DNA of 56,451 nucleotides from the NCBI GenBank assembly GCA_900319645.1, contig ONPG01000015.1, positions 1 through 56,451 of the forward strand, written 5' to 3'. This DNA is from an uncultured Bacteroidales bacterium (GTDB lineage: Bacteria; Bacteroidota; Bacteroidia; Bacteroidales; Paludibacteraceae). The position numbers were made by a program, and so were the translations under genes. The notes beneath the pieces were generated by a model, which saw only the letters and a list, made by a program, of their open reading frames with translations, did not search any database and was not told the DNA's origin. Below, in pieces: positions 9,075 to 16,860 of this stretch (position 1 is the stretch's first letter; every line of letters begins with the position of its first letter).

Positions 9075-9141
9075 AGCTTGCTATGGATTCATTAATGTCA
9101 GTTAGGGAAGTGTCTTGTCAGGCACTTTCTCAAATCGGGTG

Positions 9142-9173
9142 CAAAGATACACATTTTTTTTGACATACACAAG
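9142..9173 (-). promoter_or_regulatory. Promoter of the seven-gene minus-strand operon
   Basis: On the minus strand: CTTG (9173-9170), 20-nt spacer, TATCTTTG (9149-9142). No other promoter of this type is seen before sufD, so genes from the EEP protein to sufD probably share it. Confidence 0.75.
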
Positions 9174-9210
9174 AGAGAAATACTTTTTTCTACGAAAATG
9201 CACAAAAAAC

Positions 9211-10485
9211 TCAGCAGGATTTGGATGTCATGATATGGAGTACCATGTCGTCGGTCTTGCACATAGCGTCGGCTCCGATGCTCGTGAGGTTGTGAATACT
9301 GCGGTCCACGCAGTCATCCACAATACCTTCCGCGGAGCTGACACATTTGCCTTCCATCGCCAGAAGCGCAGAAAGGAGAGCCGTAGAGACTCCGGAAGTG
9401 ATCTTGAGCGAGCACGCCGGTTTGGCTCCATCGCAGATCATGCCCGTGAGGTTGGCAATCATGTTCTTGACGGCAAAGCATATATGTTCGTAGTCTCCGC
9501 CCATGAGGTACGTGATTCCACAACTACTGCCAATACTTGCCACGACACATCCGCAGAGCGCGGAGAGTGTTCCGAGAGATTGTTTGATATAGATAGCCGT
9601 GAGGTGGCTGAGCATCAGCGCACGGATCAGTTCCTCCTCGGTATTCTCGTTCTCTTTGGCATAGACACACACGGGGTTGGTTGCGCAAATGCCCTGGTTT
9701 CCGCTGCCACTATTTGACATCACAGGAATCATCGCTCCGCCCATACGGGCATCACAAGCAGAAGCCGTGCGGGAGATGATATGCGAATAGATGCTGTTTC
9801 CGAAGATACCTTTCGAGAGCGGGCGGTCGATGGTCTTGCCGAGGTTGTGTCCGTAGTTGCCTTTGAGCGCCTCGCGCGCGGCATTCATATTGTACGTGCG
9901 GGCATCCAGGATAAAGCGTATCTCGTCGAGCGGAGCGGTCGTAGCGAAGTCATAGACGAGGCGGAGATTCAGGGGAACTTGAAGTGTTTCGGGGTTGGTA
10001 TGAGAGGCGTTTGCATTTTTTTGCGGCGTCTCATCCACGAACCGGGTGTGTCCTCCGGCTATGATAGCAGAAGCACTTTTGCCGCCCGCCGTACAGGTCA
10101 CCTCGGCATAGAGTTTTTCGGTTATTCCTTCTTTCTGGCGGATAGCGATTCGATGCTCGGCGAGGAAGCGTTTGCCTTGTTCGAGGGTTTCCGGCGTAAG
10201 GTCTTTGAGCACTTCGAGCTGGTAGGCGCTTTTTCCGATGAGTGCGCCTAAAGCGATGGCGATAGGAAGGCCGGTCATGCCGGTTCCGGGAATACCGACA
10301 CCCATCGCATTTTTGAGGATATTGGCACTAAGCTGAACCTCTATCTTCTCGGGACGGCAACCTAATTTCTCTGTAGCGCGCGCGGTACATAAAGCAACGC
10401 ACATCGGTTCCGTACAACCTATCGCAGGAACCACTTCCTGACGAACGAGGGATAAGATACGTTCTCTTTGTTCTTTGCTGATCAT
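9211..10485 (-). CDS. L-cysteine desulfidase / UPF0597 family (CyuA-like)
   Basis: The 424-aa cytosolic protein belongs to the family of oxygen-sensitive 4Fe-4S cysteine desulfidases, which turn cysteine into pyruvate, ammonia and sulfide. Family-typical segments are GCTEPMCVAL near residue 24, LSANILKNAMGVGIPGTG, the SGSGNQGI loop, and the cysteine-rich MICDGAKPACSLK. The last is a likely cluster ligand pair together with the early Cys. The start at 10485 is set by MISKEQRERIL, typical for the family, placed 39 nt after a good promoter. The gene stands alone. Confidence 0.8.
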   Translation of the reverse strand: MISKEQRERILSLVRQEVVPAIGCTEPMCVALCTARATEKLGCRPEKIEVQLSANILKNAMGVGIPGTGMTGLPIAIALGALIGKSAYQLEVLKDLTPETLEQGKRFLAEHRIAIRQKEGITEKLYAEVTCTAGGKSASAIIAGGHTRFVDETPQKNANASHTNPETLQVPLNLRLVYDFATTAPLDEIRFILDARTYNMNAAREALKGNYGHNLGKTIDRPLSKGIFGNSIYSHIISRTASACDARMGGAMIPVMSNSGSGNQGICATNPVCVYAKENENTEEELIRALMLSHLTAIYIKQSLGTLSALCGCVVASIGSSCGITYLMGGDYEHICFAVKNMIANLTGMICDGAKPACSLKITSGVSTALLSALLAMEGKCVSSAEGIVDDCVDRSIHNLTSIGADAMCKTDDMVLHIMTSKSC

Positions 10486-10523
10486 GGTTGTGTGTCCAAC
10501 AGGACAAATTGCGTTTGTGAGTG

Positions 10524-10554
10524 CAAAATTACTACAAAAATTGCATATATGCAA
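10524..10554 (-). promoter_or_regulatory. Promoter of the cysteine desulfidase-like gene
   Basis: On the minus strand: TTG-type -33 (10554-10552) and TAATTTTG (10531-10524) about 20 nt apart. Confidence 0.75.
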
Positions 10555-10661
10555 GTAAACAAGCATTTTTTTTGAGAAAAAGAGCGAATTGAGGTTTTTA
10601 TGAGGGGCAAGAAATGGAGTGAGGAAGGGGTTTTGAGCGGGGAGGTGTCATGGTATCGAGC

Positions 10662-10709
10662 CGCTAATCACGCTATAATAACGCTATAATCACGCTATAA
10701 TCACGCTAT
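10662..10709. repeat. Tandem CGCTATAATCA microsatellite
   Basis: The 11-bp word CGCTATAATCA (with a variant TAATAA) is repeated about 4.5 times in the gene-free stretch 10567-11186. Confidence 0.9.
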
Positions 10710-10755
10710 TTTAACCAACAAAAACCCACCCCGGCCATCCGCATAAGGGAGGGAG

Positions 10756-11031
10756 GCCGGATAGTATCCGGCGTAAAAGAAGAAAGACACAATGGGGAGG
10801 GAATGGGAATGGGAGAGGACGCGGGAAGGGAGAGATGGATGGGGACGCGGGATAACATCCCGCATTTATATAAACAGAGGCCAACCCCCATCCTAACGAG
10901 ACGAGGCGGGAAGGGAAGGATGATGAGAAAGACGATGAGAGGCACATGAGAGGGACGCGGGATAACATCCCGCATTTATATAAACAGAGGCCAACCCATC
11001 CTAACGAGACGAGGCGGGAAGGGAAGGATGA
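10756..11031. repeat. Hairpin-bearing direct repeats (about 80 bp, 110-bp period)
   Basis: Two copies (10842-10923 and 10952-11031) share GGGACGCGGGATAACATCCC, a TTTATATAAACAGAGGCCAAC stretch split over the two sides, and an AACGAGACGAGGCGGGAAGG tail. They differ by a 2-nt indel. Each opens with the perfect hairpin GCGGGATaacATCCCGC (10847-10863, 10957-10973). A third hairpin, GCCGGATagtATCCGGC (10756-10772), has the same shape with compensating base changes. Open frames across this stretch are low-complexity and not convincing genes. Confidence 0.9.
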
Positions 11032-11061
11032 ATGAAAACAAATAAATTTTTGCGAATATTC

Positions 11062-11092
11062 TTGCATATGTCAATTTTTTTTTGTACTTTTG
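11062..11092 (+). promoter_or_regulatory. ssb promoter
   Basis: TTG (11062-11064) and TACTTTTG (11085-11092) with 20 nt between. It leaves a 5' leader of about 90 nt before the ssb ATG. Confidence 0.75.
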
Positions 11093-11186
11093 CAGCCGCA
11101 AAAGATTTTAAACAAGAATTCAAACAAAAATCAACAGAAAACAGGAATCGAAATTTTTAACTTATAAATTAAAATTGTAATTTTTT

Positions 11187-11672
11187 ATGGCAAGTGTAAA
11201 CAAAGTTATTCTCATTGGAAACGTAGGAAATGACCCAGAAGTTCGTTATTTGGACCGCGGCGTTGCAATCGCTACCTTCAATTTAGCTACTACCGAACGC
11301 GGTTATGTTATGCAGAACGGCACACAGGTACCCGATGTGACCGAATGGCACTCCATCGTTCTATGGAGGAATCTGGCGGAATGGGCCCAGAACTATGTCC
11401 GCAAAAGCATGAAAGTATATATCGAGGGCAAACTGAAGACCCGTACATGGGAGAAAGACGGTCAGATCCGCCGCAAGACAGAAGTGGTGGCTGAGACCAT
11501 ACAGATCCTTTACAAACCCGAGCAATACCGTAACCTGGGACGTCCGAACACAGCGGACGAGGCCGCAGAGACCAGCGAGCAACTGCCGGAAGCCCCTGTG
11601 ACGGACAATAACGAGGCAGCAGAAGCAACTGAAGCTCCGCAACAGAACGGCTTCTTCGGACTTTTCCGTTAA
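11187..11672 (+). CDS. ssb: Single-stranded DNA-binding protein
   Basis: The 161-aa OB-fold protein coats ssDNA in replication, repair and recombination. The N-terminal 110 residues are typical: SVNKVILIGNVGNDPEVRYL, TEWHSIVLWRNLAE, VYIEGKLKTRTWE. The tail is acidic and glutamine-rich, as expected, but ends NGFFGLFR. The usual DDDIPF-like acidic tip that recruits partner proteins is absent. A FemAB/GNAT-like gene follows 49 nt later in the same direction. It could be an accessory SSB, though nothing nearby suggests a plasmid or phage. Confidence 0.93.
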   Translation: MASVNKVILIGNVGNDPEVRYLDRGVAIATFNLATTERGYVMQNGTQVPDVTEWHSIVLWRNLAEWAQNYVRKSMKVYIEGKLKTRTWEKDGQIRRKTEVVAETIQILYKPEQYRNLGRPNTADEAAETSEQLPEAPVTDNNEAAEATEAPQQNGFFGLFR

Positions 11673-11721
11673 GAGATGACGGAGCGTTCAGACAGACCAA
11701 CGACCAACAATTCACGACCAG

Positions 11722-12681
11722 ATGTCCAATAAAGAGCGATATGCACAATGGGTTGCGGAGCAGGAGTATGTGCCGCTGACGATGCAACCGTGGTGGATGG
11801 ATGCCGTTTGCGCAGGCAAGGAGTGGGATGTGCTCTTTGCAGAAGACGCGGACGGCAAGATATTAGGCGTTATGCCTTATCTCCTGCGCAAGCGCGCGTG
11901 GTACAAATATGTTATTATGCCGCAGATGACGCAAACGGGAGGTATCTGGGTGTCCGCCGAAACGACGGGCGACAAATGGGCGACCGCGGAAGTGTGCCGT
12001 CAGCTCTCGGAGAAATTAGAAGCGCTGAACCTCGCCTATTATTACCAGCAGTTCCGGCCGTACAGTCTCTGCGTGGACGCTATGCGTGGCTTGGGTTTCA
12101 AGACCCGTGAACGCGTCACGTATCAGGTAAACGACCTCGCCGATTTGGACAAGCTCATCGACTCGTTCTCGAAGAACAAGAAACGCCAGTTGCAACGTGC
12201 TCTCAGTTTGCACGCGGAACACGACATGAGCGTGGAGGATTTCTACCGGTTCCACACCAAATGTCTGGCAGCGAGACACCGGCGTCCCTCCTATTCGCGG
12301 GAGTTTCTGTTGGTTTTGGAGCGCAAAGCGAGACGTCTTGGTCAATGTGAGATTCTCTCGATATGCAACGCCGACGGTCAAGCGTACGCAGCCGCATTCC
12401 TTGTATGGGACAAGAAGAACATGTACTACCTCATCCCATGCTACGACACCACCCACGCCGACTCGGGCGCAAGCGCCCTGCTCGTGCTCGAAGCTATGAA
12501 ACGCGCACGCGAGAAACAGGTGGCTTTCGACTTCGAGGGCTCGATGGACAAAGGGATTGCCAACCACTATAAGCAATTCGGCTCCACACCGGTTACATAT
12601 TACAGCGTGGAGAAATGCTACAAGCCTTTCTTCCGAATCGCTCTGTGGATCCAGCATCTGAGGGAAATCGGCATGCATTGA
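11722..12681 (+). CDS. GNAT/FemAB-like acyltransferase
   Basis: The 319-aa cytosolic protein resembles the double-GNAT peptidoglycan aminoacyl/acetyl-transferase type: an N-terminal half with WWMDAVCAGKEWDVLFAE and a C-terminal half with RQLQRA, AAAFLVWDKKNMYYLIP and FDFEGSMDKGIANHYKQFG, the last a FemAB-typical segment. It probably transfers an acyl or aminoacyl group to an envelope precursor. It is downstream of ssb and upstream of a GT4 and an asparagine-synthase-like gene, which supports an envelope or polysaccharide role. Confidence 0.65.
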   Translation: MSNKERYAQWVAEQEYVPLTMQPWWMDAVCAGKEWDVLFAEDADGKILGVMPYLLRKRAWYKYVIMPQMTQTGGIWVSAETTGDKWATAEVCRQLSEKLEALNLAYYYQQFRPYSLCVDAMRGLGFKTRERVTYQVNDLADLDKLIDSFSKNKKRQLQRALSLHAEHDMSVEDFYRFHTKCLAARHRRPSYSREFLLVLERKARRLGQCEILSICNADGQAYAAAFLVWDKKNMYYLIPCYDTTHADSGASALLVLEAMKRAREKQVAFDFEGSMDKGIANHYKQFGSTPVTYYSVEKCYKPFFRIALWIQHLREIGMH

Positions 12682-12721
12682 GTTGGCGGTTGGAAAATCG
12701 GAAATTATCAAAAATCAAGAA

Positions 12722-12780
12722 CAATAATCCGAGATATCGAAATATCGAGATATCGAGTTATCGAGATTTCGAGATAACAA
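12722..12780. repeat. Intergenic TATCGAG-type quasi-tandem repeat
   Basis: The spacer is a run of variants of GATATCGA/GAGTTATCGAG/GATTTCGAGATAAC, each 8-10 nt. It is the same family as the in-frame block in sufD (4095-4133). It directly abuts the start of the glycosyltransferase gene. Confidence 0.85.
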
Positions 12781-12792
12781 ATAAACCATATT

Positions 12793-13875
12793 TTGCGAGT
12801 ACTCTACCTCACACCTTGGTACCCGTCGGAGCGCGACGCGATGGCGGGTCTCTTCGTACAAAAGCACGCGGACGCTGTCCGTGCGCAAGGCGTGGATGTG
12901 CGGGTTATTCATTCGCAAGGTTGGAGAGATTTGTTCAGTCAATGGGAGCAACTCAGGCGCGAAGGATGGACGCCGGATGTTGTGCAAGTCAACGTCATTC
13001 AGAAGCAAGGTCTGCTGGCTCTTTGGCTTAAAAAGCGATACAGGATACCATACTTGATTGTGGAACACTGGAGCGGTTATCTGCCAGAGAACGGACAGTA
13101 TATGCGCCAGAACGGTTTGAAACGGAGACTTTGCAAAGAGGTGGCAGCTCACGCCTCGGTTATTCTTCCCGTAAGCGAATTGTTAGGCGAAGCCATGCGC
13201 AGATGCGGTATTCAGAATGCCAACTGGCAGAAGATCAACAATGTAGTGGATGATTTCTTCTACCAAGAATCCGGAAATCCAGAATTCCAGAAATCCGGAA
13301 ATCCAGAATTCCAGAACTCCGGAATTCCGCAACTCACTCCCTCCAAGTCCCTCCTCCACGTCAGTTGCTTTGACGAGCGATCGAAGAACACGTTTGCGCT
13401 TCTACGCGGGTTCAGCGAGTTGTGCCGACGCAGGAAAGACGTGCGGCTGGTAATGGTGGGAACAGGAACCGACTACCTCTCTTCGCGGAATTTAGCAAAT
13501 GAATTAGCTATTCCGTCGGAGCAGATTGTATGGCCGGGCGAACAGACTCCCGAACAGGTGTGCGAATGGTTTCACAAGGCGGACGCTTTTGTGCTCACGA
13601 GCCGCTATGAGACGGCCGGGATCGTTCTGAGCGAAGCCGCTGCAACCGGCACACCTATTCTCTCGACTCCGGTCGGGATAGCCGGAGAGATTGTCACGCC
13701 GGAGACGGGAATCCTTGTTCCGCAAGAAGACGCCAACACGCCCGGGCGGCTGGCAGACAAGATGGAGCAAGTACTCCAGATTCCAAAATACACGTCGCGA
13801 GCAGAGGAATATACTTTCGAGTCCGTCGGCAAACAATTCAAAGAGATTTACGTACAATGTTTGGTTTCCGAATAA
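12793..13875 (+). CDS. Glycosyltransferase family 4 (GT-B fold)
   Basis: The 360-aa protein opens with MRVLYLTPWYPSERDAMAGL and carries the GT4 donor site: GLFVQKHADAVR in the N-domain, then WPGEQTPEQVCEWFHKADAFVLTSRYETAGIVLSEAAATG-type sequence (the EX7E region) in the C-domain. It likely adds a sugar to a surface polysaccharide or lipid-linked glycan at the membrane. The start is a TTG, since the repeat block lies immediately upstream and no ATG fits. The interdomain segment near residues 157-178 is made of NPEFQKSGNPEFQNSG, a repeat absent from the family. The 3' end overlaps the next gene by 19 nt. Confidence 0.85.
   Translation: MRVLYLTPWYPSERDAMAGLFVQKHADAVRAQGVDVRVIHSQGWRDLFSQWEQLRREGWTPDVVQVNVIQKQGLLALWLKKRYRIPYLIVEHWSGYLPENGQYMRQNGLKRRLCKEVAAHASVILPVSELLGEAMRRCGIQNANWQKINNVVDDFFYQESGNPEFQKSGNPEFQNSGIPQLTPSKSLLHVSCFDERSKNTFALLRGFSELCRRRKDVRLVMVGTGTDYLSSRNLANELAIPSEQIVWPGEQTPEQVCEWFHKADAFVLTSRYETAGIVLSEAAATGTPILSTPVGIAGEIVTPETGILVPQEDANTPGRLADKMEQVLQIPKYTSRAEEYTFESVGKQFKEIYVQCLVSE
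13264..13332 (+). repeat. In-frame GAATTCCAGAAATCCGG repeat in the GT4 gene
   Basis: AATCCGGAAATCCAGAATTC is reiterated about three times with small changes, giving ESGNPEFQKSGNPEFQNSG in the linker between the two Rossmann domains. Confidence 0.85.
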
Positions 13876-15434
13876 GTATAGGGGAAAAGGCCGAATGGCC
13901 GCTCAAAGAAGACAAATCGTCTTTTATCCGTCAATGGGAGAAAGGCGATATTCATTTGTTACAATGGTCGTTGCGCAAGTTTGAGAAAGACAAGCTGTGG
14001 ATAGAAGACGAAAAGCGTTTTCTTGCCGTGGAAGGCGTGCTCTTTAACCGCGAGGAGATTGTCTCGCGGTGGCCGGAAGTGAATGTAGCCGCATGGCGTG
14101 GGTCGTTTGCGGCGGTATTGATAGACAAACAGACCGGGGAAGTGTGCGTGTATAACGACCAAATAGGCAGCCATATGCTTTTCTGGTGTCGTACGGAGCG
14201 CGGTTGGTGTCTGTCCTCCGATTTGTTTGAACTGGCTCATGTTGCCCATTTCAGCACGATGGATACGGAGTTTATGCATCGTATTATAGAGATGGGCTAC
14301 GGCTCGGGCAACACCACGATCGTAAAGGGTATCCAACGCGTCGGAGCAGGACAGATGCTCCGAATCTGCAAGGGAAAGACCGAGGTGGAGCAGTACTATT
14401 CGTTCGACAACACACCGACACATCTCAACGAGGAGGAAGCCATAGCCGAAACCGACAGACTTTTCCGTCAGGCCGTCAAGCGGATAATTGACAAAAACGA
14501 AGAATACGGTTTGAAGCAATTCTATCCGTTGAGCGGAGGCTTGGATTCGCGTATGGTTCAGATGGTAGCCCGACGGCTGACAAACCGGCCGATAACCAAC
14601 TTCACCTATTCGCAGACAGGTCACTACGACCATTTGCTGCCACAAAAAATAGCCGCTTATTTAGGCAACGAATGGACCTTCCTCCCTTTGGACGGAGGCA
14701 ATTATCTCCGGCAGACAGACGCTATCACACGCGCCACACAAGCCTTGGTCAATTATAACGCTCCGTCGGAGATATATTATTGCTCGACTCAATTCGACTG
14801 GAGCGAGGCGGGCGTGGTGGCAACCGGTGTGAACGGGGACAACATCTTTTCGGTAGAGACCGACCACAAGCACGAAATAGAACGGCTCTATTCGCTCAGT
14901 TTTGCAGGAAATGGATTAGGTTCGCCTCTGGTACTCCAGCAATACACGGAGACCTATTCGCCTTTCTGCGACGTGGACGTACTGAACTATGTGCTGCACG
15001 TACCGCTCAAGAAACGATGGAACTATCATTTCTACGACAAGTGGATCTTGCGTTATTACCCGGAAGCCGCCCAATGGGACCACAAAGGCGAAGAAATCGG
15101 CCACAGGAGAATCGTTATGTCGCTCATGGGACGCAATATTCCTTTGCGTGATTTGGTCAAACGAATGGCATTTTATATATTGAAACGTTTGCATTTGTAT
15201 AACGGATACCAGATGAAAGAAGGCATTTCCATGAATCCGTACGATTCGTGGGCAAAGAGCAACCCCGATTTGCGGGAAGCGATAGAAGGCTACTACTCCA
15301 CCCACAAACATTTGCTGGCTTCGTACCCATCCATACAAAAGGAAGCGGAGACAATCATGGGCGAAGGACGTATTTACGACCAGTGTGCCGTGTTGACCAT
15401 CCTAAGCGCCATCCGTCAGGTTCAGGCGTCTTGA
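13857..15434 (+). CDS. Asparagine-synthase-like (AsnB C-domain) protein
   Basis: The 525-aa protein has a degenerate N-terminal glutaminase-like domain without the catalytic Cys2, and an ATP-pyrophosphatase domain with PLSGGLDSRM near residue 225. Relatives in polysaccharide clusters amidate or otherwise activate carboxylated substrates, and some may be inactive in asparagine synthesis. The ATG lies inside the 3' end of the GT4 gene (19-nt overlap), which indicates a coupled operon and a shared pathway. The 3' end runs 13 nt into the convergent flippase gene. Confidence 0.75.
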   Translation: MFGFRISIGEKAEWPLKEDKSSFIRQWEKGDIHLLQWSLRKFEKDKLWIEDEKRFLAVEGVLFNREEIVSRWPEVNVAAWRGSFAAVLIDKQTGEVCVYNDQIGSHMLFWCRTERGWCLSSDLFELAHVAHFSTMDTEFMHRIIEMGYGSGNTTIVKGIQRVGAGQMLRICKGKTEVEQYYSFDNTPTHLNEEEAIAETDRLFRQAVKRIIDKNEEYGLKQFYPLSGGLDSRMVQMVARRLTNRPITNFTYSQTGHYDHLLPQKIAAYLGNEWTFLPLDGGNYLRQTDAITRATQALVNYNAPSEIYYCSTQFDWSEAGVVATGVNGDNIFSVETDHKHEIERLYSLSFAGNGLGSPLVLQQYTETYSPFCDVDVLNYVLHVPLKKRWNYHFYDKWILRYYPEAAQWDHKGEEIGHRRIVMSLMGRNIPLRDLVKRMAFYILKRLHLYNGYQMKEGISMNPYDSWAKSNPDLREAIEGYYSTHKHLLASYPSIQKEAETIMGEGRIYDQCAVLTILSAIRQVQAS

Positions 15435-16708
15435 ACAGAGCGGTCATAGCGTCTGATCAGCCAAGCGTACCACGCCATCTGTCCGCTGATCATCAGCGTA
15501 TTCAGCAGCGAATAGCACAACATAGCCAGCCTGAAATCACGCAAAGCAATGCCGACAGAGAGTGCGCCGATCGTGAGCAACATATACACAATCTCCAGAA
15601 TAAAGCCCACCCTTTGCTGACCGAACACATCCGGAATAAACCCGATAGGCGCCACGGCAGTCATCACCAGCAGCCACGGCAGGAGCAACCGTATATACTC
15701 TCCGCTCACCCGCCAGTCGGAGCCCAACAACACCTCCGTCAGCCACGGCAGAATAAAATAGAGCCCGACGAACAAAGGCAACAAAACCGCGAAGGCGACT
15801 GCAACAAAGCGGAGGAGCAAGTTCCCTATTTTTTTGCGCTCGTTTACCGTTTGTGCGGTACGTTGCAGCAAGACCTGATAAACCGACTGCACAATCATTT
15901 GCAGCGGTCGCATGGCTAAGGTCAACGCCATGCCGAAATAACCCATTTCCGTCAATCCGAAGACAGGCGTCAGCATGAGTATCGGCAGATTCGGGCAAAG
16001 CGTGCTGACCAGAGAACGCGGCATAGAGTAGAGCGGGAAATTACGATAGGCGTGCGCCTCCGCACGGAGAGCGTTTTTGTTTATACGGAAGATACCGGAG
16101 AGAAGTTGCCTGCCTCCGTTGAGGAGACTGACAAGAATGGCCAATACCGGTGCAAGGATAGTGGAAACGATCATTCCCCCGGAGAAAAAGCCACATGCAC
16201 CCAACCCCGTCTTACCTGCTGCGTTCAGGACAGATTGCGACATCTGATAGACAGAGATACGCCGGAAAGCCTTCTCGCGTAGATAGTAATTGCTCAAAAC
16301 CGCCCAGACACTCAGTCCTCCCACATAGAGTGGCATCAGCCACCACCAATTAGCCAGATCAGGCGCGTTGAACAACCGGGCAAGCGGACGTGAAAATGGG
16401 ATAGAGGCAACAAGGAGGAGCAGCATCCCCGCCACGAGGGCAAGGCATAATTGTACGATGGCTCGCGCGCGTGTATTTTCTTTAGGGAGTACTATCGCGT
16501 TCTGGTAATCCGCGGTAGAGATCAGAATCAAAATTCCGCCGATACTCATAAAGAGATTGAGCAATCCGAAATCGTCGGCGGAATACATTCGTGTCAGTAC
16601 GGGATAGACCAAAAGCCCGATAACCTGAGCCACCACATTAGCCGTCAATAACCTCGCAGAATTGCGAACCAACTCGCTTTGAACCCTATTTTTTAGCCTT
16701 AAATGCAT
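15422..16708 (-). CDS. Polysaccharide flippase (Wzx/MATE-like)
   Basis: The 428-aa integral membrane protein has about 12 hydrophobic segments and the family opening SARLLTANVVAQVIGLLVYPVLTRMYSADDFGLLNLF. It is expected to flip lipid-linked sugar units across the inner membrane. It is convergent with the asparagine-synthase-like gene; the two reading frames overlap over 15422-15434. It has its own promoter, which is a mirror image of the tonB promoter. Confidence 0.85.
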   Translation of the reverse strand: MHLRLKNRVQSELVRNSARLLTANVVAQVIGLLVYPVLTRMYSADDFGLLNLFMSIGGILILISTADYQNAIVLPKENTRARAIVQLCLALVAGMLLLLVASIPFSRPLARLFNAPDLANWWWLMPLYVGGLSVWAVLSNYYLREKAFRRISVYQMSQSVLNAAGKTGLGACGFFSGGMIVSTILAPVLAILVSLLNGGRQLLSGIFRINKNALRAEAHAYRNFPLYSMPRSLVSTLCPNLPILMLTPVFGLTEMGYFGMALTLAMRPLQMIVQSVYQVLLQRTAQTVNERKKIGNLLLRFVAVAFAVLLPLFVGLYFILPWLTEVLLGSDWRVSGEYIRLLLPWLLVMTAVAPIGFIPDVFGQQRVGFILEIVYMLLTIGALSVGIALRDFRLAMLCYSLLNTLMISGQMAWYAWLIRRYDRSVQDA

Positions 16709-16712
16709 AAAT

Positions 16713-16772
16713 CGGCTGCAAAATTACAAAAATTCTTGCACATATCAAAAAAAAGTTGTAAATTTGCAGCCG
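16713..16772. promoter_or_regulatory. Overlapping divergent promoters (flippase and tonB) in an inverted repeat
   Basis: CGGCTGCAAAATTAC (16713-16727) is the near-perfect reverse complement of GTAAATTTGCAGCCG (16758-16772). The left arm contains the minus-strand box TAATTTTG (16726-16719). The right arm contains the plus-strand box TAAATTTG (16759-16766). The -33 elements (TTTG at 16749-16746 on minus, CTTG near 16735-16738 on plus) lie between the arms, so the two polymerase sites overlap. Confidence 0.8.
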
Positions 16773-16860
16773 ATTTTGCTGAAGAGTGTTAATTCCCGGC
16801 AAAATTTAACGAAGTGAATGTAAGTTAATGTAAGTCTTACGACCTAAAAAACACAAGTAT

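Noticed and set aside
10706-11067. Minus-strand ORFs of about 90-118 aa
   Set aside because: They translate the hairpin repeats, are low-complexity and duplicated internally, and have no promoter or family resemblance.
12016-12711. Minus-strand 231-aa ORF in the FemAB-like gene
   Set aside because: It is an antisense shadow with no recognisable motif.
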